Assembly (NCBI GenBank): GCA_030544235.1
Contig: CM060477.1
Location: 10,891,934 to 10,955,933, forward strand
Direction: 5' to 3'
DNA: 64,000 nt
From: Lepturacanthus savala
Lineage: Eukaryota; Chordata; Actinopteri; Scombriformes; Trichiuridae
Shown: piece after piece, positions 1 to 13,023 of the stretch
Layout: each line of letters opens with the position of its first letter
Position numbering within the stretch: position 1 is the stretch's first letter
Notes under the pieces: generated by a model
The model's database searches: none
Told to the model about the DNA's origin: nothing
The model's input: the letters and a program-made list of their open reading frames with translations, nothing else
Position numbers and translations under genes: made by a program

Positions 1-228
1 TGGTCCTGAGAGTAGTGTGAATGCCAATCCGGCAGTTAAAGCTGTCTCCTGCTGACCCCGCTGCCTGCCCCCCTGGTTCTGTACCTACATGCGATCACAT
101 GTCTAAAGGGAAAGTGAACTGCCCACTCTGCTTCAAAAATATACCGTCGTCAACTCACCGACCATTAAAAGACCGTATACGCAGTGGGTGGTGGGAATTT
201 AAAGAACAATATTGGCTTCAACCTACAT

Positions 229-305
229 CAGTGGTTCTCAAATGGTGCGGCGTGATCCCCCTAGGGGAGACTCTCCTGAGGGGGGCGCAAGTAGCAAGTA
301 GGTTA
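229..305. repeat. Possible hAT-type repeat end
   Basis: CAGTGGTTCTCAAATGGTGC followed by a palindromic CCCCCTAGGGG and GAGGGGGGCGCAAGTAG resembles the left end of hAT elements, compare the complete one at 35698. No right end was found. Confidence 0.4.
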
Positions 306-2601
306 CAGAAAAAAAAATACTAGTAGTAAAAAAGACCGATCTGTGGTGCAGAACCCAACACCACAAATTGATTCTACCTCTTTTTTTCCCGATACGATTC
401 TGTCTTTCTCGCTCACATGCAGAGAGAGAGAGATCAACAGCTGATCAACTCAGATAATAATAATAATAATAATACGTCCTCAGGCTCATAGAAGTCTGGT
501 GCAAACAATAGCCTAGTAATGATAATAGGCCTACCTACTGATAAAAATAATAACAATAATATTAATAATGATAATAGCCTAGTCTAGGGCTATCAAGCCC
601 AAGAATTTGTTTACACTAAGTAGAATATGGAATATAATCAGCCTTATCCTTCAAATTAAATAGGAAAAGGATGTTTTGCACAGGTTGAGTTGAACATGAT
701 TAGTAATATGTATGCAGGCTAATATAAATTGATAACACCTACTGTATGCACACACCTTCTGTCAAAGGCGGACATTACAATAATGTTGTAGTCACTGAGA
801 TTGTGAGGTAGTGGTGGTGTTGGGGTGGTAACGATATCTGCCTGTTTATTTTTTCTGTATATTTAGAAAGAATAATTCAACTGCCTCATCCTTGTCACTC
901 TCCTAATTCAATTTTGAGTCAGTAACACGTGAATCTCATCGGCCCCAGTCACATTTCCCTCATTCACTCCAAGTAAATAGCATCTCTGTCCCTTCCCCTG
1001 ACAGTGTATGCAGTACAGATAGAGCTACAAAGACACACACACACACACCCCTTACAGATTTGTGTTCCAAGTGCTTGTCATAAATGCACCTTACCTGACA
1101 TGGCAAGGAGCGTAAAATAAATGTGATGTGGTCTATTCAATGTAGTTGAGTGTTTAACATGTTTGTTCCAGCGGAATAGTGGGAAACAGATTGATTTTTA
1201 GATTAAAAGAAAGACAGAGCGACAGAGGAGAAGTGCTGTTCAACACTGTGTATGAATTATGCACAAGGCATTGAAAACACTTGACTGTTCCTCACAGTTG
1301 AGTTTGTGATGAAGTGAAATGACATTCCCTCTTCTCACTCTCCTCTATCCTGCTGCCTGGCAGAAGTCCAAACATCTCCCACAGCTTCACACTGCATATT
1401 GGAAAGCCCATTATTACATAACCTGAGTCAGATATACTGGAGGAACACCTGCATAAGTAGATTAAGGAGTCAACACTGTGCGAGTCATTTTACAGTTATT
1501 GGACAGACAAGGCAGCTGGTGCCAGATGTCAAACACAAATCTGACATGATTACAGTTTAATAATAATTCATAACATTAATTATTGTAACAAGAGAACATA
1601 GCATGCCGTTCATATATATTGAACATATCTACCAAGATACAAAATATTGATATATTATAATGATATATTAAAGTAAATAACTTTTCTAATTTCAGGCATC
1701 ACAGCATTTTGATATCAGATAATAGTTGTAACATGAAAATGTTCATCATTTGTTCCCCTTTCCAAAATGACCCGAATGACTGTAACAAAAATAAGTCATA
1801 TCAATTCATAAATGATTTTTTATGACACTTTGATTTTTGGTTGGACTTTGGATGCAAACTATTGTCCTAGTCTGAGAGTTTTTTACGGGGGGTTATAACA
1901 TCGCACCTATTTCTGCTTTGCTTAGTGCAGAAGAGAAAAAGATTTTCAGGAAAATGTAATCATGAACTGTTTGAGGAAAGAAACAAAGCGATGCTCCTCA
2001 TTCTGCTAAATCCTACAGTTTGAAGATTCAACCAGGTTAAAAGAAACATCAAGACTTACTGGGACATAAGAGCCAGACCTCTAACCTGTGAAAACCTTCA
2101 ATTCAACATTCAACAAATCGATCTGAGGCATGGTACAATAAGAAAAACCCACAAAGGTGAGGCTAATTTTAACAGCATAAACACAATTTTCATTTATTAA
2201 ACTTTTATTTTCCACAGAGGTATATTAAATCACTAAAGTCACTATTTATTTCTGTAAGCAAAGTATCCCTTTGATGCCATATACCTCCCCATGAGAAATA
2301 TATTTTTTGATTATTTCCAGAAATGTGATGATGTGGCATTGTTTAGAGGAGTGCAGCACACCTGGATAATTCATAGAGTCACACAACAGTGAGTAGACTG
2401 AGAGCTCCCCCGACTCTCCTGGATGATCTAATTCTAGTTTGATAGCACATTTGTATATTTATGAAGTCATGAATTAATTGGCAGGGCAGAGATTTAATCA
2501 CATGCGCTGTTTCCCCTGGAGGATGAATGGGAAGAGTTACTTTAAAAAGACGAAGGTGAGGAAGGGGGAATCAAGAGTTTCCTAAATGCTTTATGTGAGA
2601 G

Positions 2602-2732
<131 letters not shown>

Positions 2733-3961
2733 TCTTTCATCATAAGACACAGTTCTTCTTTGCTCAGGCAGGATTTTCTCAAACCATGTCACTAATATCT
2801 CTGACCTCATGTATGCCAAAGGTCAAACCTGAAAAAATGTGAACAGTTTAGAAAAGCATCACAACAAATAGATAAAAGGTTCAAGCCTTTCTTAAACAGT
2901 GGGGGCTGTTACTTTCACTTTATCTTCTGTTGGGTATTTTGATCCTATTTTAAAAGATGAACATATATAGAGGAAGATTTTAGTCTGAAAAATACGAGTT
3001 CTCATGGAAATGTTATAATTTTGCTATGGCATTTATCTCTATGCTGATCACAACATTCTTACTTCTAAACAGTTTAGCTCTGGTAGTCAAAGAAATATTC
3101 TTGCTTCTCTGGAGAACAATAATGCTCCTAAGGGTAAAATTCTCACTCTTGCTTTCTCCCTGATTTCCCATCCCGCTTTCTCTTATTACTGTTAATCTAT
3201 GGAGGTAATGCAGGTTGATTATTGCACCGCCCTGCCTAATCTATGCTGCACACTCTATGCAGGGTTTTGCTTTGTTTTGAGCTTTCAGTCAGTCGAACCT
3301 TCATCGGGGCATACACCATGTATTGAAATGGAATTAAAAAGTAAAGTAGTGGCGGTTCGTTTGCTACATGGCGGCAACAGCAGGACTCTCTTGAGGTGAC
3401 ACAGAGGGCCTGGGTGGGCCGAGGAGACTTTAAACCGGCTGCTTTTACTTATTCATTGTAGCCCAGTTTGAGTTGGGTGATCAGTCTCATCTATATTAAT
3501 AGCAAACATTGCAGGAGAAAATACTTTTTGTTTTTTACTACCAAGGGGCGTCAACTCATTACTAAACCCCGCGACAAAATCTCTGCATAAAATATTAGCA
3601 GCAGCAGCGACTGATGGTTGACAGATCGTATTATCAGTTATTTAATTCAGTGTTAGGAAACACTGCTGCTGAAAACACTGCTGCTGAAAACCCTTCTTTT
3701 TTTAAATGCTTATCATTTGGAATTTGTTTTGCTCAGTATTACAATAAGTACTGCAAGATCATGTCTTAGTTTCACAGAGATGATATTTTATTCAAATAAA
3801 TGGAGAGGGCTTTGCACATTAAATTTTGCAAACCCCCTAAAAATGGGATGAAGCAACATATTTTTGTTTTTTGACAGACAAAAAACAGGCTATGTATACA
3901 AAATGACAGATTTGACGATCAAACATACTGATCCATAATGATTTATTACACATCCTAAAGA

Positions 3962-4000
3962 ACAAGAGCGCTAACCATTGCACCACCTTGTTGCCCTGGG
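3962..4000 (-). repeat. SINE head fragment
   Basis: AGAGCGCTAACCATTGCACC, then ACCTTGTTGCCC, is the reverse complement of a tRNA-type SINE head similar to those at 20092 and 28316. Confidence 0.5.
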
Positions 4001-4009
4001 TAATTAATT

Positions 4010-4190
4010 GCACAGTAAAATTCTATTAAATACTGTTTCAGCTGTATTTACAGTATTGGGTGATTAACTGTATTATATTCTTTGACTACTGTGATTTTCT
4101 ACAATAATACTTCAACTGCTGTAATTTATTGTAAAATACACAGCAATCTACTTAACAATCGTTTACAGTAACATTACTGTTTTTAACACA
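4010..4190. repeat. ACAGTAA/TTACTGT-rich element
   Basis: Repeated short ACAGTA and TACTGT words in both orientations across about 180 bp, as in a common type of AT-rich fish MITE. Boundaries are unclear. Confidence 0.4.
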
Positions 4191-7100
4191 GGAAATAACT
4201 GCACAACAAATCTTTACAGTTTATATTTTATGTATGTTTGCCTTAAACATTTCATTATTACATTTTAGGGAGGTTATAACATACAATGTGTGGATAATCT
4301 TGAATTTCCTTTACTGGATCTGCTGCTGAATGTGCACACATTATGTCAAATAGTGAAAAAGAGATCAGATAATATTTTTTGAAGAATTTAATGCATCAAT
4401 TAAAAATGATAATCAAAATGATTAGTTATTTCAGCATTAACTTATTGTTACATGTAATAAATGTGCTTTTTGTTGTATGCTTTAAATGGTGCGTGCCTTC
4501 TCTTTATGTCCACATACATTCACTTTGGTCCATTGGAAACTGTACAAGAAAGATTAATGGCTACAGTGAAACATGATGTGACATCTATGTCCACATGCAA
4601 AGCCGGCGTGCTATTTTTGATCACTCCAATGTCATTCACCCATCCCCTCGCACAAGGGAACACAAGGCATCAATTGGAAAGAGAGAGATGTCCTTGACAA
4701 TGTGTGGCTGCTTTCAATTAACATCAGAGGCGTGTTATAAATATTCAGATGCAGCTCATTGTGCCCCCTTACTCACTGGAACACAAACGGATGCAACCTC
4801 AAATCCTGATTCAACTTAAATATACTTTGCAGAGCCACATGTGTGTAACACCACCGAGGCTCTATTACTGTTACTGAGTGAAGGGCGACAGATTGTCCTG
4901 TCTTATAATTACAATCTTTGTTACTGGTGTCAGCTTATTTTCTGAGAAGTGACAATTGTGTTTGACAGACTGAATGGCGGATCTGCAGTGAGACAATCAC
5001 ACCAACTCTGTCTTGAGCCCAAATAAAATCTCCATGGTGACTATAAAACCATGGAGCAACGTCCCAAGCAACGTCTTTTATTCTAGTAGTGCGGCAGATG
5101 TAAGAACTTATGCATGATGTGCCCCAGTACAGTCTTACTAATCCTGCATGTAGATTGATGGATAGAATAATGTAAAGCTGGAAACTCATTTCTCAGTCCC
5201 CACCCACTTCTCACCACCCTTGACTCTTTCTTTCTCGTTCTCTGATTCCTCACATTCGTATCTAACCTATCAGTCGCCATTGTGCTCAAACCGGAAGCCT
5301 AATGGAAGAATTATGTTTCTGGAAAGGAAGACAATCAAGAGCGTGCTGCATATTGCGAGTCGTAAGGATCAGGCCACACACATCTCAAGATAATCCTGAA
5401 TAGCGAGGATAACTGATCTAGGTAACTGATCTGGAAGAAAAAAACACAGTCCTGCTGAAACCTGTCTCCTTCTCTGTTAATATGTGTTTAACTAATCTAT
5501 AAAACTACAATATATGTCCAGTTTCTGAATAGAAATACTGTTTTGTATATATAGAAACACACAGCCTTTTGTTATTTAAACATTTAAATTTAAACTGATT
5601 TAAACTGATAATATAATAACAATTGGTTAAGGTAGAAAGCCTTAAAACTAAATAAATTAGACATAACTTATATGTACATTTGCAATTCTGGATGAGAAAG
5701 ATGTTCACTCCTTTTTGCAAGAGATAAGGTCTCATTTTGCTCACGCCGCACTATTTGCCAAATTATTCGCAAGAAGTCAATAGGCAGAATTCCACAGCCT
5801 CCGCACTCTCCGTGCTGCGATGGGGAGGAGATAAAAGCCTCGGAGATGACAGGAAAAGGGCAGTTAAATGTGTTATGCCGCAACTCCTCTCCCGCCTGCT
5901 CCCTAAACATTTCATTTATTCAAGCTCAAAGCAAAACCTCGGTCCCCCTTGTTATAGAGAATCAAACAGGACAGCCAAACGCAGGAATGAATGCGACACA
6001 CACAATATGGCTTCACAGCTTTCCTTGCACCCCAGCGCAGTCTCAGAAGGCACAGTCATACCCAGCCAGTGACTATGTACCCAACCATTACAGAGGTAGA
6101 ACATCCACATTCTTGCATCAGTGTCCATTTTGTCAGGAATAAAACAAAAAAACGAAAAAAAGAAAAGAAAAAAGAAGCTTTCAATAGGGACCCGGACCGA
6201 GACTGCATGTGTAAGACAGGGACACATATAAGTGTTACATGTGGAAAAGCAGCTTATGCAAATGATGTTTAGTAATAACAGCGTTCGAGCAGCATTAGAG
6301 CGAGGGAGAAAATGAATGCTGCTAATTGCAAGAGAGCAAGCAGCAGGCAAATGGGTAGGTGGGTCCTCCAGCATGCTGCCGCTCAGAAACTAGGCCTGTG
6401 GAGCAGGGAACGATAACAAAAGTCATGTACAGTAGATGCATATCAAAGCAATTCAAAGCTGCAGAAAGTACAGCTAAGCAGAAAGATTTCGTGGGACTGT
6501 CTTTATATAACTGAGTAGGTGGAAATTAACATTCAAGAGATTCAGAGATTTAATACTCAGTTTAATTGCAAGAGAATATAATTGGCGTTTGCCTCAGGGA
6601 AGCCTTAGTTCAAATTACTTAGTTTCATGGGTTCTATGATTACTGTCAGCGCACAGCTACATCACATGTGCACAACTAACAATTAAAAACTCTCGCTCCA
6701 TTAAAATATCTAATATTCTTCTCTTTACTGCAGCGGCAAAGGGGTGTTTAACATGCATTTCTTTTTTACTTATCATGACCTTGGCTGAAATAATTCATCC
6801 AATTTTTCAGTGTTTTGGTAGGCTTCTGTTCTGGGAGGCTTTGAAGTGATCTTTTGGTTAACAAAGAACATTAGTTGCTTGGTAGGTATTGTTTTTTTTC
6901 GAAAATACGAAATGACTTTCCGTGGTAAGGACAAAAAGATTTAGAACATGACAACATACTGTAATCTATAAATGGAGCAAGTACGTCAGCAGAAAGAAAC
7001 ATTAGCTGCCAGCTCACCAACAGGGACATGGTGCCGGACCTGGTGCTGGAATTATATGGGCAGTCAGCTCATGGGAGTCGTTACGCATGTTGCTCTTTAT

Positions 7101-10100
7101 GGTCGAATAACAGGCAGGGAGTCTGTGGCCATTTTACAGCATCAAGTACAATCTATGTAGCACACACTGTTCCCTCATGATGTTCTGATATTTCAAGATA
7201 CTAACGCCTCCCAAAGGAGCTCCAAGTGAAACACCTTCACCTGGTCTCCCCTGAAGGAAGTCTGAAAAGAATGTTCTGTGAAAATACATGTTAAAAACTA
7301 AGACTGGTGTTACTTTGCAAAGCTTACGAGAATTTGAGGATGTAATCTGATGTAATACGAGCATTGATGGTTTATGAGAGGGTGAAAAGGCGTAGGCCGT
7401 CAAGTCTGACAGAGGACAGATTGGAGCTCTGCATTTAAACAAAATCCAGCAACGCAGCAGGTTGTACAGAGGTGTGGCTGTGTTTATTAGTGAATCAATC
7501 AAGACACAACCTTTATCTGTTCCATAGAACTGTTCCCTGATCACTTTCTTCATTCACTCTCTAGCTCACTTGCTCACTGCTCTCTCTCTCTCTGTCACTG
7601 CCCTCCTCATGGAGCCCAAGATGAGGGACCAAGTTTGAAATGCTGTGTTTGCAAACAGCAACCGACAAGTCCTCAGTCAAAGTCACCCGCTTTGTTGACC
7701 GATCCATCCACTCTGACCTGGTGGTGATCCTGATGTGGCGCTGAACACCACACGCAATCATGAGTCTTTATTCTTCAAAGACAAGGGGTCAATATAAATA
7801 TAGGTCTTATTAGACATGTAAATACTGTAATTGTATATTACTAATTTTATGAGCATAAGAAGTGGCTTCAGTGCAGCAAGGAAGGAGCCACACGCAGACA
7901 ACAAATAAAGAGAAATATTTGTATTATTTACAGACAGTAAAGAAATATGCAAACATGCGTATTTATTTATTTTTGTTTCATTTGCTATGCGCCTGGCTCC
8001 TTGTGTAAGGCTGCCAGAATATGTTTGCTGCTCATGTTTCTTATACCCAAGTGCTGATCAGCTGTCTCTGACATGTCACTGCTTAGACAGCATAAGATAT
8101 GGAAATGAATTGCGCTTCTGGAATGAATAATGTTATCTGAATATTAATCTGGAACTAAAATGGAAGAATGCAAATGTTTCAGTCCAGGTTGAACTTTCCT
8201 CAGTGCAAAATGATGCACATACTGCACGATGCACGATACGCTACAAGTGCATCTAATCGCAGTGATTTAGGACTTGACTTAACACCCATAATGAATATGT
8301 TTATGCTATGAAATTATAGGATCTAATGTGTTTGTAATGACCTGATGTGCTGGTAATTGGCTTTGTGGGTGTTCAATTAAGGCCTAATACATTAATTACA
8401 TGCACCTGTAGAGTAACCTGCATGTAGGGTGGTTCATGCTTCATTTTGCACTGGGGAAAGTTCAATATGGACTGAAACATTTACAGGCTCACAATCTAGA
8501 TTCAGATTCAGATTTTGATAACTTCATAGGCAATTCAGTTTCCAAGCTTAGTCCAGCCCACACACAAAAATTCACAGGCAAGTGGCGACATGACAACAAA
8601 TCCGCATTTGGGCACAAGGAACACGAGCACCCAGGCGAAAAGCAAACAAGACAAAAATAAATAACTTCAATAAATAAGTAAATGTGCAATTTTGCACATT
8701 TCTTCAGTGTCTGCACAGCCTTTTTATGTAAATAATACAAGCATTTAAAATTCAAACCCCAGTCGGAATGCTTTTTGTTCTCTGTGTTCTGCACAGAATT
8801 ATTTTCCCTGACTACCGCACCATAGAAGAAGACAAACAAAGGTTCAGCTCAACTGTTGTGAACCACACAAGAAGGAGCTTGTCATCCTTCATTTATATGA
8901 AAACATCCAGATGTCAAAGTTAGAGAAACAGTTTTTACTAGACGGTGATGCTAAACTACCTACTTTTCATATCAACTCTCGTTCAACCTGTCTCTACATA
9001 TCTGTATCTGTTCCTCACTTCTTTTGTTCTAGTTCTACTCCTGTCTCCAACTAAACTATTGCAGTATTTGCAATTTATACTTTTAAATAATTATCCACTC
9101 TTATGTGTTTCATTCCATCTCAGTAAAATGTGTTTCTCTACTACTAATAAAATCACGGATAATACGGTCAGGTAACATGTGTCCCAGATGTCCAGAGTAA
9201 ATGTTGTCTCTGTGCCACTGTATAGTAATGGAGGCAACTGACTGGCAAAATCATGATTGACATCCCAGTGAGGGAAAGACAAGAGCCCCTCCGACTGAGG
9301 ACAGCAGAGCGAAGTGGTTGTAAAGTGATGCGGCGTGAAGTCTGCAGGTCAGGGATAAAGTGGATGGAGTACGTTGCCACACCTGGCTCTCGTCTGAAGA
9401 GCAGGTTAGCCAAGCAGCAAAAATAAAAAGCTCTGAAATGTAAAACACTGCAAACTATTTGTTATTTATGTAGCCACTGTTGTGCTGTGTTTTCGTCTGC
9501 CTCCATCATGTTCTATATAATACCGTATGGTGGAAATAACAATATTTTCTTTTTTCCATTCCTGGTACATCATGTCTTCTGTGGTTTATTCATTTGCCCC
9601 TAGAGCGATACAATGCGCAGATGCACAAGTTCCCAACCCTTTATAAGCCATAATTTACCTCACTGATTTTGCTGCTTGCTAACATTTTTCTATCCTTTCC
9701 AAAAGTAATATCACTTGACTGTGATGAGGGGTTATCCATTCCAGTGTGGCACTGATATACCTGATTGGGATAATTTAATTCTTTAAGCTAAAAAAAATGC
9801 ATGGAATGGACTGACAGCTGTGGATGATGACTAAGCTACAGAACAGCTACTGAGTCAACCTTGTGGAGATTAATCTGACTATCTGCCGCAATTTCCTAAT
9901 CTGATCTGTGCTTTGATACACTTTGATAAACCGATGGCACTGGTGCACAGTTTAAATGTTGCACAGCAGGTGATGCACTTACAATAAAAATAAGAACTAT
10001 ATTTCCAGTCCAGATGTATGTTTCTTTGCTCAGTTTAAATCCATAAGATCAAGGCAGTATTATTTGTGTCATCAGAAAAAGTCTTCAGTTGCAAGTTTTG

Positions 10101-12773
10101 ACCTTCTGTCCACTACACCGTTTTTGTGCCACATAGCTTTAATATATCCAGCGTTGTTGTCTATATAGCAGTAAAAGCCAATAAGTGTGCAATATAAGAG
10201 AGTGATGAGAGAGAGGTGAATGCATGAATTAAGAAATGCTCCTCTTTGGTGAGCCAATACCTGTCTTAATACCAGCTTAACTCATGCCAGGAATCACATA
10301 GCTCTGCATCCGTGTTGGCCAAGACTTCCTCTGTCATTTTTACACACTCTGTCTCTATCTTTTTGGTGTCTCTCTCTTTCTCTCTCTCTGTGACCCAGAA
10401 GCAGTTCCTCCGCCCATGGAGACTACCACAAAAAGCTAAGAAAAGACCCACTTTCCCTTCTCCTATGGAGGAAAGAAAAAAAAGGCGAGATACAGTATGG
10501 GGAGGAACATAACCCTAGAGTGTCATTATGATGGATAATTTAAAAGGCATGTTCTACGTCTGAAAAGAAAAAGTGCCTTCCCCTCCCAAGAACATAAATA
10601 TTCACGTGTGCATTGGATATAACACATACAACATAAACAGGGGCCGGTAAGAGGAGCACTTGTCTTCTCTTTATTTCTACCACTGGGAGAAATTATAGAG
10701 AAGAGGAAAGGCTTCTTGGGGGATAATGGCAATGACAGGGAACAAATCCTTCAGTTCCAGCTAGTAGAGGGGATCGGACCACTGAATATATGTGTTCAGC
10801 TATGTACAAGCAAATTAGATATGACAGTAATATCTCATGGAAACATGTGTCCTAACTCACATCAAGTACAGTAAATTGCTTTTCAACAAGACAAATTAAG
10901 TCTTGGCGTTTGTCTGTGTATTTCTTGGCAAGACCTGAGTAAACAGTCCGTTTCCAAATACTGTCTGACTTCCTTACCCAGAGAAGATCTTTCAGTATGA
11001 AGCCCATTGGTTCATATGGAAATATTAACTGCTCACAAACATCTGATTTTTGAATAAAGGATAATCACCTAGGGGTAACTCAAACACAAAGAAAGTGTGC
11101 ATTTTTTGGGAACTACTTCCAGCTGTGGATTAAGTACATATGTAGTGCTCATGTCAGGTGAATAATGCTAATTATGTCTCTAGCCAAATCTGGCTTATTT
11201 TTCAGTTTTGGTGTTTTCGTAGGATTTGCTGGCAATGACAAAAATTCTGAATATCACCAGTGTCATTGTTTATCATTTCCCTTTTTTCAGACCTGAACAG
11301 ACCTTGTTTGTCTAAGTGTCAGTGTATTTTTTTTATAAGATGCATAAAGTTCAATGAACATCATCAATAGCTCGTTTAAACATACTATGTCAGTGGAATC
11401 CAAACATCCTTTTTCAAATAGAAAAGTACGGGTGCAAATCTTTGAAGATTCAGCAAACTGACAAAATTTGAAAAATCCTATGTGTGTGAAAAAAATAGCA
11501 TTTGTCTTTTGTTTTGTCTCCCCCCTTCCTTCCTTCCTTCCTTTTAACACCCATTTACATCTTCCTTTCTACCTTCTCTCCTGTCAGATGGTGTCACCTT
11601 CAATCCCAGCAACTGTTTGACAACTGGTTGATCTTTTCTGAGTTAAAAGGCCATAAGGCGTCATCCTGACCCATAGAGTTATACCCTACAAGGTCTACCT
11701 TGGCGCGCTTGCCACTTAAAGACTTGCTCTGAAGGAGTCGACCCCGGTTTGACAAATGGAGCGGTTGTTTGCTGCCTTTGCCTTTGCTTTTCCCTCCCAT
11801 TATTCCCTGTCTGGCTAGTGTATAATAAAGGCATCTTTTCCACAAAAAATCTAAAAAAAAAAAGAAAAAAAGTGTGCATTACCTAGGGAATGTTTGGAAT
11901 AAGATAGAAAAAGGGTTGTAACCTTTGTATCGCACTCTTTTCATGCTTGATGATCAACTGTTGACAAGACAAGTCCTGACGGTCTGGACGTCTTGAGTCA
12001 TTTGAACTTCTCTTTTGAAAGAGACAACCAATTGCCACCACAGATGATGGTTCTGAATGTGAGCTGCACTCCCGTGGTGTTCGGCAAATCTCTGACGAAT
12101 ACTGCTTAGCTCGGCAACAAGCCCTGATCACCCTTAGCTGTCTTATTAATGTCCTCCCTGTGTAACATATGGCTGACAACTGCCCTCTAACAGGCTGATG
12201 CCAAAAACCTCCTCCTGATGGGCGATAGCAATTGCAAGAAGGGAACTGAAAAGTAGCATCAAGGTTGCTGTGGCTTTATTCTGACAGCTGTGAATATCCC
12301 TCAAGGGCTATTTCATGGTGTAATGTGCTGCCGTATAAGTGTGTGAGACGACACTACTTGCCCTTTTCTAATGACTAAGATTACAGCTACAGTCAGTCAC
12401 TGTCACTCAACATTGACTAACAGACAGAGAAAGAGAGGAAGATGACAAATATGAATAGTAGAGAAGGAGAAAACGAGGATAGAGGAGGGGAATTCACAAA
12501 TAGACTGCACAAACAACGAGAGAATGGACAAGCGGTATTATTTTCCTCTCTAGTTTTGCGTCTGTGACAGAAATACTAATTATTCATTGCTGGAGAACAT
12601 TTCTATTCAGTGCTATTTGTATGTGGTCTAATTGTTCTCGGTTGCCTTGGTGACATGCACATCAGGAAGACAACATGGCATCTCACAGCATTCCAGCCCT
12701 TTATCGGGTTTCTTATCGTCCGTGACGAAATGCCCCGCAATGTGAAATAAATGGGACTAAAACGGGTTCATAC

Positions 12774-13023
12774 CTGCCGATGATGAGGAATTCGCCAGAC
12801 ACCCCCAGTCGCCTCATGGCCATCAGGAGACCTCGGACGGTCATGCCCTCGCAGAAACACACCACTACACGTGCTTTGGGAAGACGCTCTCGTAGTTTCC
12901 TCAAAAGACGATCAAAGTGTTTCTCCCCCGCGTTACTGTAGATCTTGTCTGAGTGGGCAATGCATAACCCTTCCTGAGAAGCCAGCTCCTTGAAGGCCTC
13001 CATGCCACTCTCCCCATAGTTTC
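12774..13023 (-). CDS. grm1: grm1 coding exon 2 (ligand-binding domain)
   Basis: This 250-nt exon follows a T-rich tract and the acceptor ...CACCTGAAG (AG at 13025-13024). It ends ...ATCGGCAG with donor GTATGA (GT at 12773-12772). It begins in phase 1, completing G then NYGESGMEAFKEL. It continues through SNAGEKHFDRLLRKL and ARVVVCFCEGMTVRGLL, ending GEFLIIG plus two bases of the next codon, which would be S of the family motif GSDGWADR. The Tyr of NYGES corresponds to the ligand-contacting Y236 of human mGluR1. The exon has no internal stop. Confidence 0.94.

Noticed and set aside
5952..6374. 140-codon minus-strand frame
   Set aside because: Contains a low-complexity Phe run from an A-rich stretch and no recognisable domain or conserved splice context.
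7134..7553. 139-codon minus-strand frame in grm1 intron 2
   Set aside because: No motif resembling a missing grm1 exon or any family I recognise.
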